From Methyloligella halotolerans (GTDB taxonomy: Bacteria; Pseudomonadota; Alphaproteobacteria; Rhizobiales; Methyloligellaceae), in the NCBI RefSeq assembly GCF_001708935.1, contig NZ_MASI01000007.1, positions 62,001-126,000 on the forward strand: 64,000 nucleotides of DNA, in the 5' to 3' direction. Shown here in pieces: positions 9,558-19,034 of the stretch. Every line of letters begins with the position of its first letter. Position 1 is the first letter of the stretch. Below the pieces are notes generated by a model. The model worked only from the letters and a program-made list of their open reading frames with translations, had not been told where the DNA came from and did no database searches. Both the position numbers and the translations under genes were made by a program.

Positions 9558-11072
9558 TCAGACCAACCGCGGGGCGCTGGGACGCGTGACGGCCATCGAA
9601 TATTCCTCCTGATCCTGAGGCGCCCCCCAGAAGCCTCGGAGCGTCGGACCGTTCTTAGTCCGGCGCCGCAGAAAGAAATTGACGATCTCGTAGGGCCACA
9701 CCCGGCGCCCCATCTGGCTGTACCACCGCATGGCGTGGCGCAGCCCGGGATCGGGATGACAATAGGTGCGCCAAAGCGCCTTTGGCCGGCCTTGCAGCAC
9801 TATCTCTGTGAATTTCACCCATAACAGCGTGCGCCATGCCGGCAGGTGGCGGGTGGCGAGCACCTGATGCTTGTAGTCCCACCGCCGCCGGTCAGTCTGG
9901 ATGACGCGCCGCTCTTCTGCGATCCGAAAGAAGGGAGTCCAGCGGTGGGGCGTGACGTAGAGCAATTGGATCTGGTCGGGGTCGTAGGACAGCAACTGCT
10001 TCAGCCCGCGCCAGAGATCGGCGTCCGTCTCTTCCTCGAAGCCGACCACCCAGGTCGCCATCGATAGAATGCCGTGTTCGCGCATCAGGCGGATGGCTTC
10101 ACGATCGGTCGATGTCGCGGCCCCTTTGCGGATGAGCTCGATCGTCTTGGCGTCGGTCGTCTCCATCCCGAGCAGGAAGCGCTGCCAGCCCGCCTTCTTG
10201 TAGAGGTGGAGGATATCCGCATCGCGCACGATGTCGTCAGCCCGCGTCGAGCCCACCAGGATCACATCGACCTCCTCAGCGATCAGCGCCTCGAGAAAGG
10301 CCTTCCAGGCCTTCTTCGACACGGTCGGATTCTCATCGGCGAAATTGAAGACCTTGACCCCATGCTCCCGGTGCAGCCTGGCGATTTCCTTCGCGAAACT
10401 GACTGGATCCCGGTGACGCCATCGCGTCCAGAAACCTCGCTGGCCGCAGTAATTGCAGAGATGAGGGCAGTCGCGGGAGAACTGCACCACCACCGCCCGA
10501 AGCCCGCCCCAATAACTGTAGTGCGGATGATGGATGAGTTCCCAGCCCACGCGGTAAGCATCCAGGTCGCGGATCACAGGTGCAGGAACCGTGGCACACG
10601 GACCGATCGGGCCGCGATAGGCGATGCCGGCAATACCGGCCAGGGAGTCGCCAGCCTCTAGAGCGCCGATGAGGCGGCGGGCGGTCTCCTCCCCCTCACC
10701 CCGGACCACCGCGGTCACCCAGGGTTCGGTGTGCAGGATCTCGTGCCAGTGATAGGTCGGGAAGACCCCGCCATAGATGATGGCGACGTCGGGCAGACGG
10801 GCCCGCACCCTGGCAGCCACGGCGGTGATGACGGGATGTCCGGACGTGGAGCCGGAGTGCCCGAACAGAACCGCTTGCGGCTCCCCGTCCACAATACGGT
10901 CGACGAGCTCTTCTACGGGCATCGGTCCGAACTCCCCGTCGATCAGCTGTACATCATGACCGTCGTCGATCAGCGGCCCGCCGATGGAGAGCAGACCCAA
11001 CGGCGGCAGATGATCGTCGGGAATCCGGCTGCCGATGGACGGATGAGGAATGTTGACGAGAAGCACGCGCAT
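9558..11072 (-). CDS. BchE-like B12-binding radical SAM protein
   Basis: A 504-residue protein with an N-terminal cobalamin-binding domain (MRVLLVNIPHPS to about residue 135) and a radical SAM core carrying the 4Fe-4S motif CPHLCNYC (CxxxCxxC) near residue 205, then ADENPTVSKKAW and GSTRADDIVRDADILHLYKK. It resembles BchE, the anaerobic Mg-protoporphyrin IX monomethyl ester cyclase, but no other bch gene is in the window, so a chlorophyll role is not supported here. It follows the uppS-like gene by 60 bp and probably shares its operon, which would fit a prenyl-lipid or related substrate. That link is inference. Confidence 0.82.
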   Translation of the reverse strand: MRVLLVNIPHPSIGSRIPDDHLPPLGLLSIGGPLIDDGHDVQLIDGEFGPMPVEELVDRIVDGEPQAVLFGHSGSTSGHPVITAVAARVRARLPDVAIIYGGVFPTYHWHEILHTEPWVTAVVRGEGEETARRLIGALEAGDSLAGIAGIAYRGPIGPCATVPAPVIRDLDAYRVGWELIHHPHYSYWGGLRAVVVQFSRDCPHLCNYCGQRGFWTRWRHRDPVSFAKEIARLHREHGVKVFNFADENPTVSKKAWKAFLEALIAEEVDVILVGSTRADDIVRDADILHLYKKAGWQRFLLGMETTDAKTIELIRKGAATSTDREAIRLMREHGILSMATWVVGFEEETDADLWRGLKQLLSYDPDQIQLLYVTPHRWTPFFRIAEERRVIQTDRRRWDYKHQVLATRHLPAWRTLLWVKFTEIVLQGRPKALWRTYCHPDPGLRHAMRWYSQMGRRVWPYEIVNFFLRRRTKNGPTLRGFWGAPQDQEEYSMAVTRPSAPRLV

Positions 11073-11132
11073 GGAATTCGCCCCCAGCGAAAATCGAGGT
11101 GGGAGGAGAAGGAACCCCGCGAGGGAAGCCGG

Positions 11133-11834
<702 letters not shown>

Positions 11835-11864
11835 TGTAAAGTCTCCTGACAAAAAAAGAGGCGG

Positions 11865-12236
11865 CTAGGCGCCTCTGGGTTTCAACATCGGTTCGCTTCC
11901 CACGCGAGCGCTCACATCCGCGGCGTCCCGCACCACCCGCTCCAGCTCGGCGACATAATCGAGAAAGCGCTCGCGCCCCGCAGGCGTAAGGCGGCAAGTG
12001 GTGAGCGGACGCTTGCCCTCGAAGCGTTTGTCGATCCGCACCAGTCCGGTCTCTTCCAGCACCTGGAGGTGACGCGAGAGATTGCCGTCGGTGAGGCCGC
12101 AAAGCCTCTTCAGATCAGCGAAGCTCAGTCCCTTCGGGTGTCCGATCAGCGATGTCAGAATGCCAAGCCGCGCCTTCTCATGTATGACCCGGTCCAGCCC
12201 GTCATAGGCATACGGCGCGGAACGCTCACGAGACAT
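11865..12236 (-). CDS. winged-helix transcriptional regulator (HTH_34/ArsR-like)
   Basis: A 123-residue one-domain regulator: IHEKARLGILTSLIGHPKGLSFADLKR, then LTDGNLSRHLQVLEETGLV as the recognition helix, a wing with KRFEGKRPLTTCRLT, and a C-terminal helix for dimerisation. The motif order matches the HTH_34 (PF13601-type) winged-helix family, which has no sensor domain. The ATG at 12236 follows GGAG by seven bases, so I prefer it to 12248. Its start lies inside the end of the upstream membrane-protein gene, implying translational coupling. It probably represses its own operon through the palindromes at 12856 and 11826. Confidence 0.82.
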   Translation of the reverse strand: MSRERSAPYAYDGLDRVIHEKARLGILTSLIGHPKGLSFADLKRLCGLTDGNLSRHLQVLEETGLVRIDKRFEGKRPLTTCRLTPAGRERFLDYVAELERVVRDAADVSARVGSEPMLKPRGA

Positions 12237-12840
12237 CGGTTTCTCCATAGCTCTGATAGATGATCGCCGCGAGCAGCAGCTGGCCGACGGCGAAGGGAAT
12301 CCCCATCATCAGGGGAGACAGCGACTCATCGCCCGCCGCCCACATGAGAACGGCGCACCCGCTGACGAAGTACCATGCCCCGGCAATCGCGACACTGCGC
12401 GGCAGCGACGGAAGCGCCGCAAACAGGCCGAGGCTCACCAACATCTCCCAAAGGCCAGGCAGCATCCAGACATTGTCCGGCGCGAACCTCAGAAAGATGG
12501 CGCAGATTGCAGCCCCAGCGGCTCCCGCCGGCAGAAACTGATGCACGGCGTTGAGGATCATGGAATCGGCAAGACCACCATGCTCGCGCCGGGAGCGAAC
12601 CACCATCTCAGCACCGATCAACGCCACACTTATCACTGCGATGACGACCCACCCGCCGAAGAACATCAGGGGCACATCGAGCGGATCGGTGAGAAAGAGG
12701 CTTTGGCCGATCCCCATGGCCAGCGCCATCAAACCCGTGATGCCCAGGGCAGCGGGCCCCAGACCTTTGAAGGTCGTACTTGCCGCCACCTTGCTGCGAA
12801 TGTCGGCGATATCGGACAAAGCCTTTTCATAATCGCGCAT
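12226..12840 (-). CDS. small polytopic membrane protein, regulator partner
   Basis: The product (204 aa) begins MRDYEKALSDIADIRSKVAAS and has about six hydrophobic helices. The ATG at 12840 has GGAGGGG seven bases upstream. I do not recognise a named domain. Similar integral membrane proteins are often found directly before HTH_34-type regulators, as here, where the regulator start overlaps this gene's end. A signal-sensing or regulator-sequestering role is possible but unsupported beyond the gene order. It is the first gene of the probable operon ending in the BchE-like gene. Confidence 0.7.
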   Translation of the reverse strand: MRDYEKALSDIADIRSKVAASTTFKGLGPAALGITGLMALAMGIGQSLFLTDPLDVPLMFFGGWVVIAVISVALIGAEMVVRSRREHGGLADSMILNAVHQFLPAGAAGAAICAIFLRFAPDNVWMLPGLWEMLVSLGLFAALPSLPRSVAIAGAWYFVSGCAVLMWAAGDESLSPLMMGIPFAVGQLLLAAIIYQSYGETDVS

Positions 12841-12855
12841 TGGATCCCCTCCAAG

Positions 12856-12874
12856 TACTTTATGATGTAAAGTA
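12856..12874. promoter_or_regulatory. perfect palindrome, probable operator of the HTH_34 regulator (site 1)
   Basis: TACTTTATGATGTAAAGTA has perfect 7-bp arms around a 5-bp centre. It lies 16 bp upstream of the first ATG of the operon, next to its ribosome binding site. A close variant lies at 11826-11842. Confidence 0.65.
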
Positions 12875-12981
12875 AGCATGGCTGCAAAGAACAGGCAAGC
12901 GAATTCGTGCGCCCGAACGAGCCTACCTATATCCGAAGCGGGGCACGGGAACCGACCGCTGCCGGAGCGCCGCGCCCCGTG

Positions 12982-13806
12982 CTAGCCCTCGAAGAAGGCC
13001 AACAGGTCGGCGTTGATGACGTCGGCCTGGGTCGTGATCATCCCGTGAGGGAAATCTTTGTAGCTCTTGAACGTCGCGTTCTGTAGGAGCTCGGCCGATT
13101 TCGGACCCGCGGCGACATACGGCACGATCTGATCGTCCTCGCTATGGATCACGAGAATGGGCACGGTGATCTTCTTCAGATCCTCGGTGAAGTCGGTTTG
13201 AGAGAACGCGACGATGCCATCGTAATGGGCCTTGGCGCCGCCCATCATGCCCTGCCGCCACCAATTCCAGACATTGCCCGGAATGGTTTCCACCCCGTCC
13301 CTGTTGAAGCCATAGAACGGACCCGCCGGCAGGTCGTAGTAGAACTTCGCGCGGTTGTCGGCGAGCTGCTTCTGAAGATCGTCGAACACCGATTTCGGCA
13401 GCCCTTCCGGGTTCGCGTCGGTCTTCACCATCAGCGGCGGCACAGCGGAGATGATCGCGGCCTTCGCGACGCGCCCGTCGCCGTCACGGGCGATGTAGTG
13501 CACCACCTCGCCGCCGCCCGTCGAATGGCCCACATGGAAGGCGTCTTTCAGATCGAGATGCTCCGTCAGCGCCGCCAGGTCGTCGGCATAATGGTCCATG
13601 TCATGGCCGCTATCGACTTGGCTGGAGCGGCCATGGCCTCGCCGGTCATGGGCGATGACGCGATACCCCTTCTCCAGGAAGAACATCAGCTGGGGGTCCC
13701 AGTCGTCCGCGGAGAGCGGCCAGCCATGACTGAACACGATGGGCTGTCCCTGCCCCCAGTCCTTGTAGAAAATCTCGACGCCGTCCTTCGTGGTGACAAA
13801 TGGCAT
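12982..13806 (-). CDS. alpha/beta hydrolase (non-heme chloroperoxidase/arylesterase type)
   Basis: The 274-residue protein begins [18 protein letters not shown] and has [13 protein letters not shown] (oxyanion region), [11 protein letters not shown], the nucleophile elbow GHSTGGGEV (Ser near residue 95), the acid in [11 protein letters not shown] and the His in DFPHGM. This matches the small cytoplasmic esterases also called cofactor-free haloperoxidases. Peroxidase activity in this group is usually a side reaction of an esterase. It appears monocistronic. Confidence 0.88.
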   Translation of the reverse strand: MPFVTTKDGVEIFYKDWGQGQPIVFSHGWPLSADDWDPQLMFFLEKGYRVIAHDRRGHGRSSQVDSGHDMDHYADDLAALTEHLDLKDAFHVGHSTGGGEVVHYIARDGDGRVAKAAIISAVPPLMVKTDANPEGLPKSVFDDLQKQLADNRAKFYYDLPAGPFYGFNRDGVETIPGNVWNWWRQGMMGGAKAHYDGIVAFSQTDFTEDLKKITVPILVIHSEDDQIVPYVAAGPKSAELLQNATFKSYKDFPHGMITTQADVINADLLAFFEG

Positions 13807-14102
13807 GGGAACTCTCCTCTTATGCAGGGATGCCGCAGAGCCGACGAATGTCGAGCGAACTGGCCAACTGCAATTGGGAGAGATCAGGCGGGATACAAGA
13901 CACGCGTGTGACGCAATAATGTGCAGCCTAAGAGTGCTACGGACCTGGTCGAGAAGCCGCAGGCACGGTATTGCGGCCTGGCATGATCAAGGACGCCGCC
14001 GCGCTACTAACGGTGGACGCCAATACGTCTGATGGCGCTTGCAAGCGATCTGTTGCTGATCGTTGCCAGTGTAGGCTGCCAGAGGATCAATGACGCAGAA
14101 TG
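13807..14102. other. intergenic region, nothing recognised
   Basis: About 300 bp between the start of the hydrolase gene and the end of the large membrane-protein gene. The hydrolase promoter must lie in the left part. I see no convincing reading frame, RNA gene or strong palindrome in the rest. Confidence 0.5.
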
Positions 14103-16022
14103 CTAACCGCTTTTTGCGAACAGGCAGGCGTCCGGCAGGCACACCTCAGACCGCCACACGGGATCGTTCTCGAGCTCTTCGCGCAGCTCTGAGTAGCTTT
14201 CCGGATGAAGCTTTCGGCTGAGATAGAGATAGTCATAGCCACCCTCTGGAAGAGGACCTACCCCCTCAAAATAGGCCGTCGCTTGATCGTAACGAAGCTC
14301 TTGCGCGTTCCAGTCCGTCGCCCGGTCTGAAGCGAAAACCCGCCGTCCAGACACGACAGGAACCCACACATCCTCGCCGCCAAGCAGAAATGGGCGTTCC
14401 GGCTTTTGCAGGACCACCGCGTCCAGAGGTGTCGAGCGAGCAATCGCCTTGAGGACCTTGAGGTCATCGCCGGGGATACGGACGGTCCAGCGGTCGGTGG
14501 ACCACGCATGCCATGAGGCATCGAGAACAGGAGTGATCAGCCCAACAAGCAAAAGCGGACTCGCGAACCACGCCAGCCCACGGCTGCGGATTCGACATCC
14601 AGCATCATCCCTCTGCACCAGCCATGCACAAGCGATCGCAAGTCCGACCCATGCCATGAAGCTCACTCGGAGCTGCCATTCCAGAGCCAAGCGCTGATGA
14701 TTGATGAGACTGGAAAGCAGAAGTCCCGTGAGCCCCACAGCGCACAGCGCCAAGGCAAACCTGAAAACTGGCTTCTCGTCTTCGGGAATCGGACGAAGGC
14801 GCCACCGGGTTAGAAGCCCGTAAAGTCCGACCAGCCCCGTGCCATAAACCAGGAGCAGTCCGGGCCACGCAAGCAGGAAGCGGACGGCAGCGCGGTGCGC
14901 GAACGGCTTGCTCGCGGCAAGCGGACTCGTTAGCCCGCTATCACTCGGATCGAATCCAATCACGCCGAGGAGCAGCGGCAAGGTGAGTGCGAAAGCCCAC
15001 ACTATCAGAACCTCGCCCAGCCGCCGCAACATGAAGTCTCGACGATCGAGAAGGCGCGTGACCGCATACACGGCAAGCGCCGCAAGCCCGGCTAAAATTG
15101 AGATCGCGCAGGCTGCAGCGATCGGCGCCAGAGACAGAAGCTTTGCAGCTTTTTGTCGTGGCCAAGCGCGAACCGTCTGTAGCAATCCCCAGCTCAATAG
15201 ACCTGCGATCACGAACTGATGCTGCGGAATGTAGAGATTCAGCCGGAACAGAGTCGAACCGTTCAATAAGGGACTACCAAGCCCTTCGATATTGAGTTGA
15301 GTCGCCGCTGCCGAAACATCGAACCCGCTCGCGATGAGCGCCAGCAGGCCATCAAAGGAAGGCGACAGCCATCCGATCAACGTGAAGAACGCCGCCCACG
15401 GACCCGTCGCACCAGCTGCCCGAACCAAGCCATAGACTAGGATCCAAAACGCAAAAGTCTGCAACAGGTCGCTTGCGACCAGCGACCGCGCAGCATCGTC
15501 CGACAGCGCAGCGCCAACTGCTGGCGGGATATGCGCGAACCAATAGTATGCGAGCGGTGCATCTGTTGTGAAAATATCCCGCGCAGGCAGGCCGAAGCTT
15601 GCAAGCGATCGGACATGGGCGATGTGTTTGAAGCCATCCGCATTGAAGAATGCCCTCACCACAAGATCCCCGCCGTCAAAATTCACCGCGCTCTGGATAA
15701 TGAGAGCCGTCGCGAAGGTGGCGCAAACGGCAACCGGAAAAGCCCACGGATCAATCCGAGGCCAGAGCCATTCAGCCGGAGGTGAGCGCAGGAAGAAGGC
15801 GGCCACACCGAGTGCCAAGGCAGCGAGAAGCGCGGCAAGAATCGGAAGCTGGCCAGGGGTCACAAGCGCGACAAGAGCAGTGAGCAAGGCAACCGCTGCC
15901 TGACTGCAGAAGCCGGCTGCAATATAGACCGCGAGTCCGCAGTTCCGGCCAGCAACGAACAGCCAGCCCGGCAGGCTGAGTACGGCGAAAACCGTCCCGG
16001 CAATAAGAAGTGCGAGAAACAT
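14103..16022 (-). CDS. large polytopic membrane protein, GT-C-like, function unknown
   Basis: A 639-residue protein with roughly 11-13 hydrophobic helices over the first 500 residues and a soluble C-terminal domain of about 120 residues (from IPGDDLKVLKAI to the end). Acidic residues in the first loop (NFDGGDLV, FFNADGF) and a periplasmic C-terminal domain resemble GT-C glycosyltransferases and related envelope proteins, but I do not recognise a family signature. No glycosyltransferase or export genes adjoin it. Base usage is slightly less GC-rich than its neighbours. Function is left open. Confidence 0.6.
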   Translation of the reverse strand: MFLALLIAGTVFAVLSLPGWLFVAGRNCGLAVYIAAGFCSQAAVALLTALVALVTPGQLPILAALLAALALGVAAFFLRSPPAEWLWPRIDPWAFPVAVCATFATALIIQSAVNFDGGDLVVRAFFNADGFKHIAHVRSLASFGLPARDIFTTDAPLAYYWFAHIPPAVGAALSDDAARSLVASDLLQTFAFWILVYGLVRAAGATGPWAAFFTLIGWLSPSFDGLLALIASGFDVSAAATQLNIEGLGSPLLNGSTLFRLNLYIPQHQFVIAGLLSWGLLQTVRAWPRQKAAKLLSLAPIAAACAISILAGLAALAVYAVTRLLDRRDFMLRRLGEVLIVWAFALTLPLLLGVIGFDPSDSGLTSPLAASKPFAHRAAVRFLLAWPGLLLVYGTGLVGLYGLLTRWRLRPIPEDEKPVFRFALALCAVGLTGLLLSSLINHQRLALEWQLRVSFMAWVGLAIACAWLVQRDDAGCRIRSRGLAWFASPLLLVGLITPVLDASWHAWSTDRWTVRIPGDDLKVLKAIARSTPLDAVVLQKPERPFLLGGEDVWVPVVSGRRVFASDRATDWNAQELRYDQATAYFEGVGPLPEGGYDYLYLSRKLHPESYSELREELENDPVWRSEVCLPDACLFAKSG

Positions 16023-16160
16023 CTGCTTGAGCCCCTGCGGGACCCTACGCGCCCTCCGTTAATGTTCTGACACTCGCGCCGATCAATCTGGCCGCTGGCG
16101 ACCGAGCGCGGCTAGATAGCAAACGCCCAGCGCCATAGCGCGGATCAACCAACTCGCCGT

Positions 16161-17108
16161 TCAGACCGGCCGCACCACTCCGGGCCGACCGATCTCGCAT
16201 TCGAGCGCCGCCCGGTCCCAGCGGGCTCCGTCGGCGGCCGCTGCATAGGTCTGCTGGAGGAACTGAAGCAACGCAGTATCCGGATCGGCCGCCGTTCGCA
16301 CCGCCTCGTAAGGCATGACGTACTCACCCATCTCGCCGTCGAACCCGGCTCCGTCCGGCAACCCCTTCGCCTCCCGAAAGCCGGGCGGCTCCGGATAGGC
16401 GTAGGAATAGAAGAGTGGGAAAGGCGCGGTCGGCCCGCCCGACCAGAACCCCGCGCTCGACACCTCGTGTGAGTATGCTTCCTGCGCAACATCGTCCGGC
16501 AGGTTCGGCACTCCGCCGGGATGGAGCGGCGCCGGCCGGCCCGAGAAGCGCGTCACCGCAAGGTCGAAGCTTCCCCAGAAGAAATGCACCGGGCTCACCT
16601 TGCCGATGAAGCCGGAACGGAAACGCGTGAAGACCTCTCCGGTCTTCAACCACACGCGCCAGAGCCTGTGGGCGGCATCCGGATCGTAGCGGCGCGGCCG
16701 GTCGTCCTCGGCGAAAGGCACTGCGTCGGGCAGCTCGTTCGGCACGCCATCGAACTCCACCGCGATCCCCGCATTGGCGAGCATCTCGACAACCGCAGCA
16801 TGAAAATCCGCGATGGTCGGGGCGTTGAGAGGGATATCGTCGTGGCCTCCGTCGCTGGTCCGCAGCGACAGCCTGTGCCGGATCAAGTCGAATTCGAGAT
16901 CGAACGCGCCTTGCGGATAGGAGTTCGGCCCGGTCGAAAGTCCCACGGCGCTGAGATAGAGCGTGACGTGCCAGCTATGATTGATCCATGGGGTGCGTGC
17001 CAGGCGGATCTTGCCCACGATCTGCGTCATGAGATGCAGAGCGTCATACGTCTCGTGCTCGGCCGCATAGGAGAGAGCCGGCCAAATGCTATCGATCCTG
17101 TCGTTCAT
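16161..17108 (-). CDS. DUF5996 family protein
   Basis: The 315-residue product reads SIWPALSYAAEHETYDALH at the start, then QIVGKIRLARTPWINHSWHVTLY and, in the C-terminal half, SPVHFFWGSFDLAVTRFSGR and FYSYAYPEPPGF. These are the hallmarks of the DUF5996 family, soluble proteins of unknown function found widely in bacteria. It is divergent from the TetR gene at 17251, and the operator-like palindrome between them could serve both genes. Confidence 0.82.
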   Translation of the reverse strand: MNDRIDSIWPALSYAAEHETYDALHLMTQIVGKIRLARTPWINHSWHVTLYLSAVGLSTGPNSYPQGAFDLEFDLIRHRLSLRTSDGGHDDIPLNAPTIADFHAAVVEMLANAGIAVEFDGVPNELPDAVPFAEDDRPRRYDPDAAHRLWRVWLKTGEVFTRFRSGFIGKVSPVHFFWGSFDLAVTRFSGRPAPLHPGGVPNLPDDVAQEAYSHEVSSAGFWSGGPTAPFPLFYSYAYPEPPGFREAKGLPDGAGFDGEMGEYVMPYEAVRTAADPDTALLQFLQQTYAAAADGARWDRAALECEIGRPGVVRPV

Positions 17109-17224
17109 CTATTCCGGAAGTTCGCCGCTTCCGCCTCCAAACAGCCAGACCCAATAATCGCACGCGCCATGAGAAGGCGCTTTCCCCCTCGCGCACAAGC
17201 CCGGGCTTTCCCGCTTGACTCCAT

Positions 17225-17238
17225 ACCAACTGGTTGGT
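17225..17238. promoter_or_regulatory. TetR-type operator
   Basis: ACCAACTGGTTGGT has 6-bp arms around a 2-bp centre and lies 12 bp upstream of the tetR ATG at 17251. Sites of this form are common for TetR/AcrR autoregulation. Confidence 0.6.
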
Positions 17239-17250
17239 TTGTTATATTCC

Positions 17251-17895
17251 ATGACGAACGCGACACCAGTCTCTCACCAGCTCACTCCTTCGCCGCCACG
17301 CGGCCAGGCCCGACGGGCCTTGCTGGACGCAGCCATCAAGTTGGTGCGCCGACAGGGCTGGGCGGCAACGACCGTCGACGAGCTTTGCTCCAGCGCCGGG
17401 GTCACCAAGGGCGCTTTCTTCCATCACTTCCCGTCGAAAGAAGCGCTCGGCGTTGCAGCGGCGAAACACTGGGTTGAGGTGATAGGCCCGTTCTTTGCCG
17501 AAGGCGGCGATACGCGTCTCTCCGATCCGCTTGATCGCATCTTCGCCTATCTCGATTTTCGCGCCGAGATCGCTAAAGCCCCCCTGGACGTGGCGACCTG
17601 CTTCGCGGGCACTCTCGTGCAGGAGGTGTTCGCGTCGAGCGCGCCGATCAGGGACGCATGCGGCGCCACGATCCGCGCACTGGTCGAGCCGCTGACTGAG
17701 GACTTCCGTGCCGCCATCGAGAGCCACGGCGCCCCTGCCGGGGTCACCGCCGAGAGCCTCGCGATCTATACCCACACCGTCTTCCAGGGCGGCTTTGTCA
17801 TGGCGAAGGCCGAGAACGACGCCGCGCCACTCATCGATGCCATCGCCCAGCTCAAGCGCTACATCGCTCTGCTGTTCGGTCGGGCTCACCCCTGA
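17251..17895 (+). CDS. TetR/AcrR family transcriptional regulator
   Basis: The product (214 aa from the ATG at 17251) has a typical N-terminal TetR HTH: ARRALLDAAIKLVRRQGWAATTVDELCSSAGVTKGAFFHHFPSKEAL read over residues 20-65. The C-terminal ligand domain is of the TetR_C type seen with FADLxxKL-like targets. It precedes a GST-like gene by 39 bp and a DUF1428 gene after that, so these three are probably one transcript controlled by the palindrome at 17225. A longer start at 17215 would overlap that operator and is unlikely. Confidence 0.9.
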   Translation: MTNATPVSHQLTPSPPRGQARRALLDAAIKLVRRQGWAATTVDELCSSAGVTKGAFFHHFPSKEALGVAAAKHWVEVIGPFFAEGGDTRLSDPLDRIFAYLDFRAEIAKAPLDVATCFAGTLVQEVFASSAPIRDACGATIRALVEPLTEDFRAAIESHGAPAGVTAESLAIYTHTVFQGGFVMAKAENDAAPLIDAIAQLKRYIALLFGRAHP

Positions 17896-17934
17896 GCCGC
17901 CACGTTCAGACATTCAAATGGGAGGATTGTCGTG

Positions 17935-18639
17935 ATGAATGCCAGCACCGAGCCGCCGATCGAGATAACGGCATTCTCGTGGGTCCCCGACTTCGCCAAG
18001 GGCTATGTCCGATGCCTGAGGCCCCGCTGGGCGCTGGAAGAAATCGGCCTCCCCTATCGGACGCGCCTGTTTCATGCCGCCGAGCCACGGCCGGCAGACT
18101 ACTTCCTGGAGCAACCTTTCGGCCAGGTCCCGGCCTATCGCGAAGGCGACCTTCACATGTTCGAAAGCGGCGCGATCCTCCTCCACATCGGCGAAAAGGA
18201 CGAGCGCCTCCTCCCCCGCAATCCGCAGCGGCGCGCCCGCTCCATGAGCTGGCTCCTCGCGGCCTTCAATTCCGTCGAACCCTCGGTCATGGAGCTTGTC
18301 TCCGTGAACCTGTTCAACGCGAACGAGGACTGGGCGCCGCTCCGCCGGCCCAGCGCGATGGACGCGGCACGCGCAAAGCTCTCCCGCGTGGCGGACTCGC
18401 TGGGCGATCGGGAATGGCTGGAGGACCGCTTCACGGTGGCGGATATCGCCATGGTGACGGTCCTTCGCGGCCTCGATCACACTGAGTTGCTGTCCGAGTT
18501 TCCGTCCCTCGTCGCCTATCGCGCGCGGGGCGAGGAAAGACCCGCCTTCGCACGCGCTTACCGATCGCAGCTTTCGGACTTCGATACCGGATCCGGACAA
18601 TCCATGGAAAAGACCGCCGCAGGTGGAGGAGCATCATGA
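17935..18639 (+). CDS. glutathione S-transferase family protein
   Basis: About 234 residues with an N-terminal thioredoxin-like half (SWVPDFAKGYVRCLRPRWALEE, then FGQVPAYREGDLHMFESGAI with the cis-Pro and the Glu-Ser pair that bind glutathione) and an all-helical C-terminal half (WLEDRFTVADIAMVTVLRG with the N-capping box Asp). This supports a soluble GST-fold enzyme, although the catalytic Ser/Cys near the N-terminus is not obvious. GGAGGA precedes the start; GTG at 17932 is an alternative. The end overlaps the next gene as ATGA. Confidence 0.87.
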   Translation: MNASTEPPIEITAFSWVPDFAKGYVRCLRPRWALEEIGLPYRTRLFHAAEPRPADYFLEQPFGQVPAYREGDLHMFESGAILLHIGEKDERLLPRNPQRRARSMSWLLAAFNSVEPSVMELVSVNLFNANEDWAPLRRPSAMDAARAKLSRVADSLGDREWLEDRFTVADIAMVTVLRGLDHTELLSEFPSLVAYRARGEERPAFARAYRSQLSDFDTGSGQSMEKTAAGGGAS

Positions 18640-19007
18640 CATTCATCGACGGTTTCGTTGTGCCGGTCCCTGCCAGCAACAAATCCGAGTTCATCGAACA
18701 CGCCAGGAAGATCGGCGGGGTCTTCGTCGAACTTGGCGCCCTCCACGTGCGCGAATGCTGGGGGGCCGATGTGCCTGACGGGACGCTGACCGACTTTAAA
18801 AAGGCGGTTCAGGCGAAGCCGGATGAGGCCATCGCCTTCGGCTGGATCGAGTGGCCGGATCGCGGGACGAGAGACGCGGCAATGGAAAAGATGCAGGGCC
18901 TGATGAAAACCGACGACCGGGTCAAGCCCGAGACCAACCCGATGCCCTTCGACGGCAAGCGGATGATCTTCGCAGGCTTCGAGTCCCTTCTCGTCTCAGA
19001 GAAATGA
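18636..19007 (+). CDS. DUF1428 protein
   Basis: A 123-residue protein starting MTFIDGFVVPVPASNKSEF and containing ALHVRECWGADVPDGTLTDF, AFGWIEWPDRGTRDAAM and MPFDGKRMIFAGFESLL, which define DUF1428 (a ferredoxin-like, YciI/dabb-related small enzyme fold). The ATG overlaps the stop of the GST gene (ATGA), so translation is probably coupled. Biochemical activity is not established for the family. TetR, GST and DUF1428 likely form one stress-response transcript. Confidence 0.88.
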   Translation: MTFIDGFVVPVPASNKSEFIEHARKIGGVFVELGALHVRECWGADVPDGTLTDFKKAVQAKPDEAIAFGWIEWPDRGTRDAAMEKMQGLMKTDDRVKPETNPMPFDGKRMIFAGFESLLVSEK

Positions 19008-19034
19008 GCAAAGCTCCCCAGGGAGGGCAAGCGC

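Noticed and set aside
9558-11072. Bacteriochlorophyll biosynthesis gene bchE
   Set aside because: Motifs are BchE-like, but no other photosynthesis gene is in the window and the operon context is different.
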